Positions 1 to 9,921 of a stretch of 64,000 nucleotides of DNA are shown piece by piece. Source of the DNA: Oidiodendron maius Zn. Taxonomy: Eukaryota; Ascomycota; Leotiomycetes; Myxotrichaceae. Below the pieces are notes generated by a model that was not told where the DNA came from, searched no databases, and was given only the letters and a program-made list of their open reading frames with translations. The DNA lies in contig KN832886.1 of the NCBI GenBank assembly GCA_000827325.1, forward strand, positions 280,925 to 344,924. Direction: 5' to 3'. Numbering within the stretch: the first letter of the stretch is position 1; each line of letters starts with the position of its first letter. The translations under genes were made by a program, and so were the position numbers.

Positions 1-1
1 A

Positions 2-3000
2 TTGGCGTCCCATCCCACAACGCAATGTTCTGCGCTTGTAACATCACCATTTTCACTTCTAGATGAGAGTCCATCTAGGAAAATCATTATAGAGGCAGCA
101 GTGGATCAATGTTGCGTAAGACGTGACGAGATTCAGGATATATATCCATGTACACCAATGCAGGAAGGCCTCATTGCTCTTACAGCCCAGAATGCAGATA
201 TGTATACAGCGCAGTTTGTATTCGCTCTCCCAAACGAAATCGACATTGATCGGTTCCAATCAGCGTGGCAGGCCACAGCGGAGGCCAATGTGATTCTGCG
301 AACACGAATCATACAAATCGCGTCAGGGAAATCATTTCAGGTTGTGGTCCAACGTGGCATTGATTGGGTTAATAGTCAATGTCTTCATACATATACCACT
401 GCCGACTCCAACGAGCAAATACAACTTGGTGGTCCACTCGCTCGCTTTGCTATTGCCATCCAGCCCAACGATGGCCCACGATATTTTGTTCTAACCTTAC
501 ATCATGCTCTGTATGATGGCTGGTCTCTACCGTTGATTCTCCACCATGTGGAAGCCGCTTACATTGGTGAGCAGCTACAACAACGATTATTCAGTCCATT
601 TATCCACTATACCTTAAATTCGGATGGGGAAGAAGAATTCTGGAGATCCCAATTTACCAATCTCAATGCACCTGTCTTTCCATCTCTACCATCAGCAAAC
701 TATGTGCCTTCGGCGCAAGGGTTCTTGAAGTCTACCTTATCAAATTTGAATATAAAGAAGACTAGTCATACCATGGCAACTTTGATTCGCCTGGCATGGG
801 GAATCGTGGTTGCTCACTATACCGACTCAGACGATGTTGTATTTGGCGTGACAGTCAATGGACGGAGCGCCCCAGTTCCAGGCATTGACCAGATGACTGG
901 CCCAACAATCTCAACGGTTCCAGTCCGCATTCGTATCCAGCCTGACGAAACAATCCAGACCGCATTATCGGCTGTTCAAAACCAGTCGGCCGCTATGATT
1001 CCTTTTGAACAGATCGGTCTACAGAACATGTGCAAATTAAGTCCCGAGGCGGCAGTGGCATGCAGTTTCCAGAGCCAGCTAGCAGTGCTGCCGCCGATAG
1101 AAAACGCAGGGAGCAGTCTTTTCTCACCCATCTTGGATAGCATGAATAACGAAAATGGCTATGCGGCATTCTCCACCTATGCTTTGGTGATTATCTGCCA
1201 TCTCGAGGATAATGACAATGCCATGACAATCACTGCCAATTATGATTCAAATATAATCAGTCAAGAAGAGACACAGCGATTCGTACAACAATTCCAGCAT
1301 GTTCTCCGACAGATAGGTGAAAGTCCTGACCGGCAAATAGGGCAGGTCGAAGTGATCAGTCCTCAGGAGATCCAACAATTAGAAAGGTGGAATGTGACCG
1401 TTCCTCTCAGTCACGAACGTTGCATACATGACCTCGTCCTCGACCATTGTGCACCCCAGCCTGATGATTGTGCCATATTATCATGGGATGGGAACCTGAC
1501 ATACAGTGAACTAAACGAATATTCTCTTCGACTTTCCCAACACCTGATGAGTCTTCATATCAGACAGGATGAGCTGGTGCCACTTTGCTTTAACAGGTCG
1601 AAATGGGCTATTGTCGCCATGATGGCTATTCTCAGATTGGGGGCTGCATGTGTTCTTGTAGACCCAGCGCACCCTCGGAGTCGAATACAAGAGATGGTAA
1701 GAACTTCTGGAGCTAGGATGATACTGGCGTCATCATCAAATGAGAAAGTGGTCGATGAACTTGGCTCAACAGTGGTACTTATCTCGTCTGCCTTGATGGA
1801 TAGTCTACCTTCTGAGTCAAGTTATACTCTTCCTGCAATTGTTCCAAGTAGCCCAGCTTTCATTATTTTCACATCTGGAAGCACAGGCAAGCCAAAGGGA
1901 ATTGTTATGGAGCATGCCACGCTGGCTACGAGCTTACACAATTATACCCAGGGAATGAACATGAGCCGCGAGACAATATCTTTGCATTTTGCTTCATACG
2001 CGTTCGATGCGAGTATTTATGAGATTTTCAGTACACTTGCCTTTGGTGGCTGCATTTGTATACCATCTGACTTTGATCGGATGAATAACTTGAGCAATTT
2101 CATACGGGACCATGGCATCAACTGGGCTCTTCTGACTCCATCAACGGTAAGGCTGTTACAGCCAGTGGATGTGCCATCCCTGAAGACTCTGATTTTGGGT
2201 GGCGAGGCCATTACCCAGGAGAACGTGGATACCTGGGCAAAGGAGGTGACCCTCATAAACGCTTATGGGCCGGCTGAAGCGACCATCTGTGCAGTTGGGC
2301 CAATCCCAGCCCAAGGTTGGAGGATAGGTACTATTGGAAACGTTGTTGGGGGAGTTGGCTGGATTACACTCCCATCCGACCCTTCGAAATTGGCGACGAT
2401 CGGTGCGGTTGGTGAATTGCTTCTCGAAGGTCCGATCCTGACGGGCGGATATTTGAATGATCCGGAAAAGACGGTTGCCGCATATATCGAATCTCCGTCC
2501 TGGCTGCGACGCTTTCGACCATCCGGCCAAGTACGACTCTATAGGTCTGGCGATCTGATGCAGTATAATCCGGATGGCACAATTCGATATATTGGGCGCA
2601 AAGATACCCAAATCAAATTGCGGGGCCAACGAATTGAGTTAGGTGAAGCTGAAACTCACCTGGGACAGTGTTTTAGCGACCTAAAGGAGGTGGTAGTAGA
2701 AGTGATTCTTCCTGTAGGGGAAGTTGCAAGCCCAGCGCTTGTGTGTTTTGTTTGGCTGGAATACATGTCCGTTGGTGGAGCAGACGAACCTCGGACAGAG
2801 GATGCATTCTTTGCAAAGCCGACTGCAAGATTCCACTCCGAAGCTGTAAGAGCAGAATCAGAGTTGAGCAATCGCCTGCCAGGATACATGGTTCCAAAGA
2901 TCTTTATCCCGCTTCTTTACTTGCCCTTGACAAACACCGGCAAGGCACATCGCAGAAAGCTGCGCGAAACCGCTGCCTTGCTGTCAAGGGAGGATCTGCA

Positions 3001-5305
3001 ATCGTACACTGTCACGCCATCAGATGTCGGCTACAGCCTCAACAATAACGACCACAGCCCTCCGCGTAATCTGCTAGAAACGAATCTATGCAAAGTGTGG
3101 TCGTCTGTGCTCGGGGTTGAAGGATGTGGAATTGATGATGACTTTTTCAAACTAGGAGGCAACAGTATCTTATCAATGCAGATCGTTGCCCAGATCTACC
3201 GAGAACTCCGTCTCAAGGTGACTGTGAAGGACGTCTTTGAGTACAGAACAGTCAGAGGGCTACACGAAAATATTTTGATGCATGACGAATGCGGAAACAC
3301 TTTCCAGGCATATGACGCAGAGCAAGGAATGGTGGTTGGGGAGGCTCCTCTGCTTCCAATCCAAGAGTGGTTCCTTGAAAAGCAGATCAATAACTTGGAG
3401 TATTCATATCATACCTTTGCCCTACAGACATCAGAACTTGACGTGAAGAAGCTGAAAGTTGCGGTGAGCCTGCTCCAGCAGCAGCACGATGCATTCCGCA
3501 TGAGAGTTGTACGAAAAGATGGCTCTTATGCCATGCACTTTCCACCCAATATTAAAGAAGTCGAGTTAAGGATATTACATGCCCAAGAGTTTCAAGGACA
3601 GCTAGAAATTGGAAAGAAATTGGCTTTCTGGCAGTCTCAGTTTGATATAGAACAGGGGCCACTATTCGCTGTTGCCTATATTCATGGTTACGCGGATGGG
3701 TTGGCCAGGATATGGTTTTCAATCCACCACCTCATTGTCGATATCGTCAGCTGGGAAATTCTCATCCGTGATCTGCAGACACTCTATAATGGCAGAAATC
3801 TCTGGACCAAAAGCAGTAGTCTCCGGCAATGGGCTCATGCAATCCACAACTATAGAGTCTCTGAAGAAGAGAGGGCATATTGGGATATCATAAGACTACA
3901 GACGGCCCATATTTCCCAGCTTCCAATGCCAACGCAGCCTCGCCTACAGCACAGCTCCACTTTATCGGCAGAAAGGACAGCATCGCTTTCAGACGCAGGC
4001 AAGATACTTGATGTCAGTGTCAATGAGATACTGCTCACTGCACTTGGCTCTGCCTTGCAAGAAATTAAAGAGCACAGTTTAAGTCTTGTTACCATTGAAG
4101 GACATGGACGTGAGCAGGTTGTCGATCAGTCGTTAGATACTAGCCGCACGATGGGCTGGTTCACTAGCATGTACCCATTTAAAATACCTCCTGTCGTTGA
4201 CATATCTCATGGACTTGCTGATGTTAAGAAACAACTCAGACAAGTGCCGCAAAACGGCATTGGATATGGAATTATATATGGTTATGTTAAACACCCAATG
4301 CCTCTAGTGAGCTTCACTTATCATGGCCGGCTTGACCATCCAAGAACCGACGACGACTGGGTTTTGGTAAGTGATAGCCAATTGAGAGCTCCTGAGGATA
4401 CACCGGAATCCTCCTCCACCACCGACATTATAGTGTTCTCTGTGAGTGGTCAGATGGTTATCAACATTCAGAGCCGCTGGAGTCCAGCTAATAGCGAAAA
4501 ACTCATCAATCTTATGGAGAACAATATTGACAAGGTTATTGAGCTGGCTTCAGCCCACCAAGAGGTTCTTGGGACCGAAACCGATTCGATGAATGCAACA
4601 TTCGCAGAGGAGACCTTCACTCCATACTTCGAATACTCCGGAACGCCAAGGAAAGGTCCAACTCTATTCCTTCTCCCTCCTAGCGAAGGCGGTGCGGAAA
4701 GCTACTTTAACAATCTCGTCAAACATCTTCCCAACAGCAATCTTGTTGTATTCAACAACTACTATCTGCAGAACAAGTCTTCCAAGACGTTTGAAGAACT
4801 AGCTCTTTTTTATCTGGGCCATATTAGAAAGTTCCAGCCGGCTGGGACTTACCATCTTCTCGGGTGGAGTCTTGGTGGCACACTGGCACTAGAAATAGCT
4901 GTACAACTCGTCTCATCCCACGGAGGCAAGATCGGGACACTGGCATTTATCGACACATACTTCAATATGCCGAGAGTAATACGCTCGATTGGCGTCCCTT
5001 ACAGTGGCTACAACATCCCCGAACTCGAGGCTGGATTCTTGACTTCAATTAAGCTAGAAATAGACCATCTCGTGCTCTTCAAGGCATCACAGATGAACAA
5101 CAACTACCGCACCGAGGGTGAGAGGCGCGTGTTTGGGTACTACGACCAATCGGAGTTCAATGATCTAGACACACTTATAGAACGAGACCGGATTACGCTG
5201 GTTACCATGGATAATGACACCCACTATTCCTGGGTACACAATGAGCACCAGGTTGGCGAGATGTGCACGCTTTTAGTAACCTTTCTTAACAGCAGGGTAA
5301 ACTGA
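2..5305 (+). CDS. Nonribosomal peptide synthetase, C-terminal part (C-A-T-E-TE), 5' truncated by window
   Basis: The gene enters from the left edge, so residue numbers are within the visible 1767 codons and no start is seen. Domains in order: condensation (~20-460, HHALYDG at 167-173), adenylation (~470-1000, FTSGSTGKPKG from 623, NAYGPAEAT, YRSGD, GRKDTQIKLRGQRIEL), carrier (FFKLGGNSILS, phosphopantetheine Ser1055), an epimerization-type domain (~1100-1520, HHLIVDIVSW from 1242, EGHGRE, GWFTSMYPF) and a thioesterase (~1545-1767, GWSLGG with Ser1623, then FIDT and DTHYSW for Asp and His). An E domain followed by TE means the last residue is probably epimerised to D form and the peptide released by hydrolysis or cyclisation. 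By hand alignment to GrsA the A-domain pocket reads about D-A-Y-L-I-G-A-I-C; I assign no substrate. No intron or lesion was seen in the visible part. The next gene is on the same strand 0.4 kb downstream. Confidence 0.97.
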   Translation: MASHPTTQCSALVTSPFSLLDESPSRKIIIEAAVDQCCVRRDEIQDIYPCTPMQEGLIALTAQNADMYTAQFVFALPNEIDIDRFQSAWQATAEANVILRTRIIQIASGKSFQVVVQRGIDWVNSQCLHTYTTADSNEQIQLGGPLARFAIAIQPNDGPRYFVLTLHHALYDGWSLPLILHHVEAAYIGEQLQQRLFSPFIHYTLNSDGEEEFWRSQFTNLNAPVFPSLPSANYVPSAQGFLKSTLSNLNIKKTSHTMATLIRLAWGIVVAHYTDSDDVVFGVTVNGRSAPVPGIDQMTGPTISTVPVRIRIQPDETIQTALSAVQNQSAAMIPFEQIGLQNMCKLSPEAAVACSFQSQLAVLPPIENAGSSLFSPILDSMNNENGYAAFSTYALVIICHLEDNDNAMTITANYDSNIISQEETQRFVQQFQHVLRQIGESPDRQIGQVEVISPQEIQQLERWNVTVPLSHERCIHDLVLDHCAPQPDDCAILSWDGNLTYSELNEYSLRLSQHLMSLHIRQDELVPLCFNRSKWAIVAMMAILRLGAACVLVDPAHPRSRIQEMVRTSGARMILASSSNEKVVDELGSTVVLISSALMDSLPSESSYTLPAIVPSSPAFIIFTSGSTGKPKGIVMEHATLATSLHNYTQGMNMSRETISLHFASYAFDASIYEIFSTLAFGGCICIPSDFDRMNNLSNFIRDHGINWALLTPSTVRLLQPVDVPSLKTLILGGEAITQENVDTWAKEVTLINAYGPAEATICAVGPIPAQGWRIGTIGNVVGGVGWITLPSDPSKLATIGAVGELLLEGPILTGGYLNDPEKTVAAYIESPSWLRRFRPSGQVRLYRSGDLMQYNPDGTIRYIGRKDTQIKLRGQRIELGEAETHLGQCFSDLKEVVVEVILPVGEVASPALVCFVWLEYMSVGGADEPRTEDAFFAKPTARFHSEAVRAESELSNRLPGYMVPKIFIPLLYLPLTNTGKAHRRKLRETAALLSREDLQSYTVTPSDVGYSLNNNDHSPPRNLLETNLCKVWSSVLGVEGCGIDDDFFKLGGNSILSMQIVAQIYRELRLKVTVKDVFEYRTVRGLHENILMHDECGNTFQAYDAEQGMVVGEAPLLPIQEWFLEKQINNLEYSYHTFALQTSELDVKKLKVAVSLLQQQHDAFRMRVVRKDGSYAMHFPPNIKEVELRILHAQEFQGQLEIGKKLAFWQSQFDIEQGPLFAVAYIHGYADGLARIWFSIHHLIVDIVSWEILIRDLQTLYNGRNLWTKSSSLRQWAHAIHNYRVSEEERAYWDIIRLQTAHISQLPMPTQPRLQHSSTLSAERTASLSDAGKILDVSVNEILLTALGSALQEIKEHSLSLVTIEGHGREQVVDQSLDTSRTMGWFTSMYPFKIPPVVDISHGLADVKKQLRQVPQNGIGYGIIYGYVKHPMPLVSFTYHGRLDHPRTDDDWVLVSDSQLRAPEDTPESSSTTDIIVFSVSGQMVINIQSRWSPANSEKLINLMENNIDKVIELASAHQEVLGTETDSMNATFAEETFTPYFEYSGTPRKGPTLFLLPPSEGGAESYFNNLVKHLPNSNLVVFNNYYLQNKSSKTFEELALFYLGHIRKFQPAGTYHLLGWSLGGTLALEIAVQLVSSHGGKIGTLAFIDTYFNMPRVIRSIGVPYSGYNIPELEAGFLTSIKLEIDHLVLFKASQMNNNYRTEGERRVFGYYDQSEFNDLDTLIERDRITLVTMDNDTHYSWVHNEHQVGEMCTLLVTFLNSRVN

Positions 5306-5716
5306 GAACCTCGAAGATGACATGCAATCTGCTTTGGCTGGGATATTAGAGACGAAGAAAGTGATAGGTTTGGGTCTTTTTTAGAAGTATATAAACATTT
5401 CCATTGTAAATAGTAAATTTAGATACCAATCTATATTATTCCCAGAGGTATAATCCCCTACCAGCTCCACAATAACAGCGATTTCCTCTCTTCCCTCCTA
5501 TGGCCAAACATACTAAGGTAAGATATGTGCTAACATGAGAGACAGGTCTTCCACAGCCTCTGGAGTCTGATGAAAGCTTTAATGACATCCTTCTCAACAG
5601 CAACAATTAACTGTAAACTCGGTTGCGTATGGCAGAGCCCAGGATATCAGTCGGCTCCTCATTATCTCGCCGCACAATGCAATCGAACAACCCCCGGAAC
5701 AGTATCTTCGAGCTGA
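5306..5716. other. Intergenic, 3' region of the NRPS
   Basis: AT-rich stretch after the NRPS stop, with TATATAA/TAAATAG-like tracts near 5388-5420 that could carry the 3' processing site. A short open stretch starts at 5500 (MAKHTK followed by GTAAGA) and could be a first exon of the Myb-like gene, but a consistent acceptor is 265 bp away and unproven. Confidence 0.4.
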
Positions 5717-6401
5717 AGAAGCAGGTCTCGAGACACAACAACGTCCACTGGGGCGGCCCTTATTTCATACGGTACTGAGAGCCGCTCTGGCTTGTGGAAA
5801 CGACTCATCGATGGCTTCAGGCGGGATCCGAGCCTCGCAACCACACGGCTCTTATACGCTATCCTGAGCCAGAAATGCCTTAAAGATGTTCGTCCTCTCC
5901 CTCTTTAAACTTCATTTCCACGTATGCCTTATTTCCTGTACTAATGTCAAATGTCAGATCGACTGGAATAAAGTCGCCCACGATCCTATCCTTTCGCAGG
6001 AGATCACCAACGGGCACGCGGCGCACATACGCTACTCCCGCTTTAAGAAGCAGATGGAGGGCACAGTTCCCGTACGTCGACCACATAATAATAACAGTCC
6101 CGGTCACTCTTCAACCCCTAAGAAATCTAAGGTCGAGAAGAGCGCCACCAAGTCTCCTCATACGATCAAAGAGCGTACCCTAAGCGAGGATGTCGGTGAG
6201 AGAGAAAAGCTCGAGGCCGAAGAGTCCGGATATGGCATTGGAGACGATATACCTGAAGTTGCTAGTCATAGGACTCAAAATCCCCGTATCAATATTAAGC
6301 GCGAGGATAGTCCCAGGCTCGCTGCTGTAGCGTCACAGAATCGGGACAATGATGAGCGTTCGTACTGTGCGCAAATGTATTCATCTGATGACGAAGCTTA
6401 A
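5717..6401 (+). CDS. Small Myb/SANT-like fungal protein, 5' end unresolved (possible pseudogene)
   Basis: Two exons fit: one open from 5717 to 5887 and one at 5958-6401. The intron at 5888-5957 begins GTTCGT, has a TACTAAT branch site and ends CAG. Joined across it, the protein has the block common in fungal Myb/SANT-like small proteins: LLYAILSQKCLKD then IDWNKVAHDPILSQEITNG and a RYSRFKKQME segment, then a basic/serine-rich tail and a C-terminal IKRED/SSDDEA acidic end. The first exon follows an in-frame TGA at 5714 and contains no ATG, so the true start is either in an upstream exon or lost. A plausible mini-exon exists at 5500-5517. Such proteins are presumed nuclear DNA-binding, but the function is unproven. 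Whether it regulates the neighbouring NRPS cannot be told. Confidence 0.6.
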
Positions 6402-7546
6402 AATGCTGAGATTTAAATACCAAATAATAAAGGACGGATTAATTGAAATAGAACGGTATTCGAGTGTCGCTGGGCTGCCTTATGTCTTACTAATTATACA
6501 GTCATACTTTCCTAAAGCCATAGGTGCTAGCACTAAACTAACTTAAGCAAATAATACAAAGTCTCTTCTTTACAGTATGTGCAATTATTTTATTTAGTTA
6601 ACTGATATTGGTCATGTGCCAAGAGTAAGGCATTTACCCTAGTAGCCAAAAAGAGGCGCTGGTCACCCCTGGGGGAGAGAAAATGACATTTGCTCCTGCA
6701 GACAACAATCCAAACTACCTTTGCAGTGTCGAGAAGTCCCCCCTAGGGGCAACACTCTCGTCCGGTCGGATTCACAGACATTTAGTGAATAAACTAGCCC
6801 TTCAATATAAGCGGCCTGCGATATCAATCTTCTTCAGCGGATAAATATATTATTATTTCTACCTCTCTATGGTGAACCTCCAGCAATATTTCTACCATCC
6901 TCAATCCCCTTCTAAATTTTGACTGCCCGGCCAACCTTTTTACTTCGTTTGTAAGGGACACCAGGCTGGTCTGGTCCCTAACCCAAGGCCCAAGAGCTGG
7001 AAAACCGCCTTTAATGACCCTCATCGATGCAGGTCAGCGATTTGGAAAGAATAGTATATATGCACAAGGTTGACTCGCAGCATCTACTGTATGCAAAACT
7101 TGGCTCTAGACCACGAATATATATGTCAGGCAACATGAGCACTGCAGTTTTGGAGTTAGTATCAACTGCAGCTGTAGAGAAGCTGGGTTCTTGTCACGAC
7201 TTTTCCGGAATCATGGAGGTATACGCTGCATACTCCCTTTGAGAAAAGCTATAGAAGCCTACGAATCAGGGAATTGGCTTCAAAGCGCAACATTGTTTAT
7301 AAAAGTTTGGCGTTATTCCGAGCTAGCGACCTCTAATCACCTTGAAAGGGACATATCAATGGACAACGTTCCCAAATCTCTCGACCAAGCATTAAGCTGG
7401 AATGAGGTGACTACACGCACAATAGGCTCACCCACGGTGTGACCATACGGGTTCCGCAGGACTACTAATGTAATAGATTCCATCTTCTTCCATGCCCTCT
7501 CTAGGTTTCGAGTTCGATTTATATAGCGATAGTTACAGAATACTAT
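6402..7546. other. Degenerate non-coding stretch upstream of a HET fragment
   Basis: No convincing gene. Open segments at 7027-7242 and 7191-7442 lie in different frames in front of the HET C-terminal fragment and could be remnants of its 5' half, but they show no recognisable HET motif. The region around 6560-6850 is AT-rich. Confidence 0.35.
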
Positions 7547-8058
7547 AGCTCTGGGGGAATGAGTTCCTACCTTGGTACAAGATCAAAAATGTCGGTCTCC
7601 TGAATATCGGCAAGTTTCCAGTTAGGTTTGAGTCGTTTGAACACGCTATTCAATTCACAAATGAATACGAAGAAGGTTGGACTAAACTAGTAAATGAGAA
7701 AGAACGGAGGAACCTCCTTCTCGGAGATGCAGGAAGGCCAACCAGTCATGCCGGGAGTATTAAACCCGCCAGCCTCTATGGTCTTGTCATACAATTCGCA
7801 AGTCATAAATGTCTCGTTCCCAGGGACAAAGTAATTGGTCTTCTTGGTTTGGTCCCCGATAACGCAGCCCATCTAGCAGATTACTCTACACCCATACACA
7901 AATACTTCCTAGAAGTATGCAAGTATGCATTTACTACAGCACCAATAAATGGCGAGTGGGCAAAGACGCGTTTTCAGAGACTTCTCGGTGAAAGTCTTGG
8001 GCTTTCAGCTTCAGAGTATTCGGTGCATATTGAATTACCAGGAGAGAAAGAAGAGTGA
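7547..8058 (+). pseudogene. HET-domain gene remnant (C-terminal part of domain)
   Basis: An open frame of about 170 codons follows an in-frame TAG and has no start codon of its own. Its middle matches the C-terminal part of HET domains: SLYGLVIQFASHKCLVPRDK followed by VIGLLGLVPDNAAHLADYS, i.e. the RDKVxGLLGL signature and the DYS motif. The N-terminal HET hallmarks (LSYxWG, WIDAICINQ) are not found upstream. The fragment ends at a normal stop after LPGEKEE. I read it as the 3' remnant of a heterokaryon-incompatibility type gene whose 5' part has decayed; a gene with unusual upstream exons is less likely. Confidence 0.6.
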
Positions 8059-8156
8059 GGTGCTATCGCTAGCTGTTCTGGATATCTAGTGCGGCCCTAT
8101 TTGTCAAATGAATCCTAAATTTTCGGACCGTCAGGTCGTACACGCTCCTTTAGTTC

Positions 8157-9005
8157 TATTTACGAGGTATAAACTATCAACACTGGCAAGACATAGAGCA
8201 TCATCATCCAGACGTACCACACCTTCCACGTTATCAGGTCAGATGTGACACTTCCGAAGGCTAAAATTTTCATTGCCAACAGCCCACCAAAAGCAGCGAG
8301 AGGATATAGCCTAACGGGGTGGTCTACCAGAGGTAGGGGGAGTAGGCAGACCATAGACTCACCGGATCGATCACCGAGCAGCATTGTTAACAGGTACAAT
8401 GAGAGGTGTTCGTCTGCCCCCTTCCTTGTCTCCCTCAATATCAGCCATGTCTTGCATCTGCAGCATCGACAAGACTATCAGCCATGTCTTGCATCTGCAG
8501 CATCGACAAGACTATCAGCCACTCCATGAGCAGCCAAGGCACAGCCCTCTAGTTCAGGTCATATTGGCCGTAGCCCGCCGCCACAATTGTCGCGCCAGAG
8601 CTGTAGGAGACGAACCCAAAGGCGTTGATGATATTCCGCAAAATATAGTTCTCACAGGCCCCCTCCAGATCGTTGTACATCCACGTGAGGCCGACCGTGG
8701 CCAGCGTCATACCGCTGAGGACGAAAACAAAGAAGATCACAGCGGGGATGACTGCCAGGAGTAGCCAACGCCCTTCGTCCGGGGAGGTGCGCCCCGAAGG
8801 CATAGTCCGGCATGGCTTTCTTACGGAATCTTCGATGACGGAGTGAGGCAGACGTTGTCTTGCAATGTCAAAGTATCAGGAGGTTCACCCAGTTCCAGAG
8901 AGCTTGTAGAGGACAGCCTAGAATCTCTACCACGAAAGGAGATGGGATCGTCGTCAACAGAAGCCCCGAGAGGGCAGGCACTGAATATGTCAAAAGTCCG
9001 TCTCT
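8157..9005 (-). pseudogene. UbiA-type membrane prenyltransferase pseudogene
   Basis: On the minus strand, pieces of one UbiA-like protein follow in order but in shifting frames: QALWNWVNLLIL, then FDIARQRLPHSVIEDSVRKP, TMPSGRTSPDEGRWLL (8803 downward), WMYNDLEGACENYILRNIIN, SYSSGATIVAAGYGQYDLN, a second acidic motif QDMAD, and a C-terminal TM block ending near 8160 (TWKVWYVWMMMLYVLP). This order matches fungal UbiA-family prenyltransferases, which attach prenyl groups to small acceptors in membranes. Lesions: a 1-nt frameshift before FDIA, a TAG straight after GQYDLN, and a 37-bp tandem duplication across QDMAD (37 is not a multiple of 3). In the first acidic region the usual ANQR reads ARQR. 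The gene is certainly non-functional. It lies 0.9 kb from the terpene synthase gene, which suggests past membership of the same pathway. Confidence 0.8.
8442..8515. repeat. 37-bp perfect tandem duplication inside the UbiA pseudogene
   Basis: Bases 8442-8478 and 8479-8515 are identical 37-mers (each starts CAGCCATGTCTTGCATCTGC), with the first bases of a third copy following. The unit covers the second Asp-rich motif of the UbiA pseudogene on the minus strand and shifts its frame. Confidence 0.95.
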
Positions 9006-9026
9006 AAAGCAAAGATAGACTTGAGA

Positions 9027-9300
9027 TCATTGAGAGTAACAGTCATAGGCCTCCATCCACCAGCCATGGTTCCGGTGAGTCGACGCGAGGTTAGCCATGC
9101 TGGTCAGTACGTCTAGATGCTCCGCACCGAGTATCTTCTCCCTCGTCTTAAAAACTTCCGCAAATGTAATTTGAGCTTCGTTATATAACTCGTCAGAGTA
9201 AAGACACATCGCAAACTTCCAAGCCAGATTAGTCCCGTGTGCCCCAGAATGGTCAATAAGGTCAGAGTTAAATCGTAACGAGCGTGTGCCAAATACAACC
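9027..9300 (-). pseudogene. Kinesin-light-chain-type TPR gene remnant
   Basis: The minus strand encodes about 60 residues with one and a half TPR units of the fungal NB-ARC/TPR type: FAEVFKTREKILGAEHLDVL and TSMANLASTHRNHGWWMEA. The GxEHPxTLTSMxNLA signature of these repeats is clear. No NB-ARC/NACHT domain or further repeats are found around it. The frame is open upstream for only a few tens of codons. It is a scrap of a larger NLR-like or TPR gene. Confidence 0.6.
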
Positions 9301-9921
9301 TCCAGATGTTTCCACCTTGCTTTTATCTACGTAATTTAATAATACATAGCAGTACTGTAGAGTTCACTATTGTCTCGATACCAGAGGATAAAATTCACGT
9401 CGAGATTTACATCTCTCAGTGCCTTACATGGGCCGAATCTATCGAGGCAATACATTTTCCCGAAATGCTTTGGTGGAACTGTTGTAACCGTAAATTGTTG
9501 CGATGTAAAGTAAATGACTTGGATCGTACAATAACTCAAGATACAATGAACACTTAACATTCGGCCTAATATGGTTACTGTAGAAAGAAGTTGCAAGTCA
9601 TTTATTATTGGATTTATTGGCCTTGTGAATAATGTGGAGAGTTGCCTGGGGATTAGACAGTGTACGCAGCACTGTGTGTCTCAGACGAATTGCATGTGAC
9701 CCTTGGGTATTTAGGGGTAGCTCCTCTATCTCTAGTTTGAAAAAGTCAAGTCGCCAACTCCACATAAAATATTATTCACAAATAATACCAGAAACCGACT
9801 GATGCCCTGGTCATAACGATTACAGGTGGCTGGGTTTAATATAGGCTGTCGACAACACTGACGACTCCAAACAAACCAATCATATCGCCAGCATCATACC
9901 ACGATTGATGAATGATGTTAA
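9301..9921. other. Intergenic, 3' side of the terpene synthase gene
   Basis: AT-rich and without a credible gene. The short open frames at 9306-9596 on both strands show no domain. The terpene synthase stop lies at 9922-9924, so its 3' UTR falls here. Confidence 0.4.

Noticed and set aside
2-4. Translation start of the NRPS at the window edge
   Set aside because: The first visible codon is TTG inside a condensation domain region; the gene simply continues to the left.
2017-4095. Several minus- and plus-strand open frames of 60-157 codons inside the NRPS gene
   Set aside because: They lie antisense or out of frame to clearly conserved NRPS domains and have no motifs; they are shadows.
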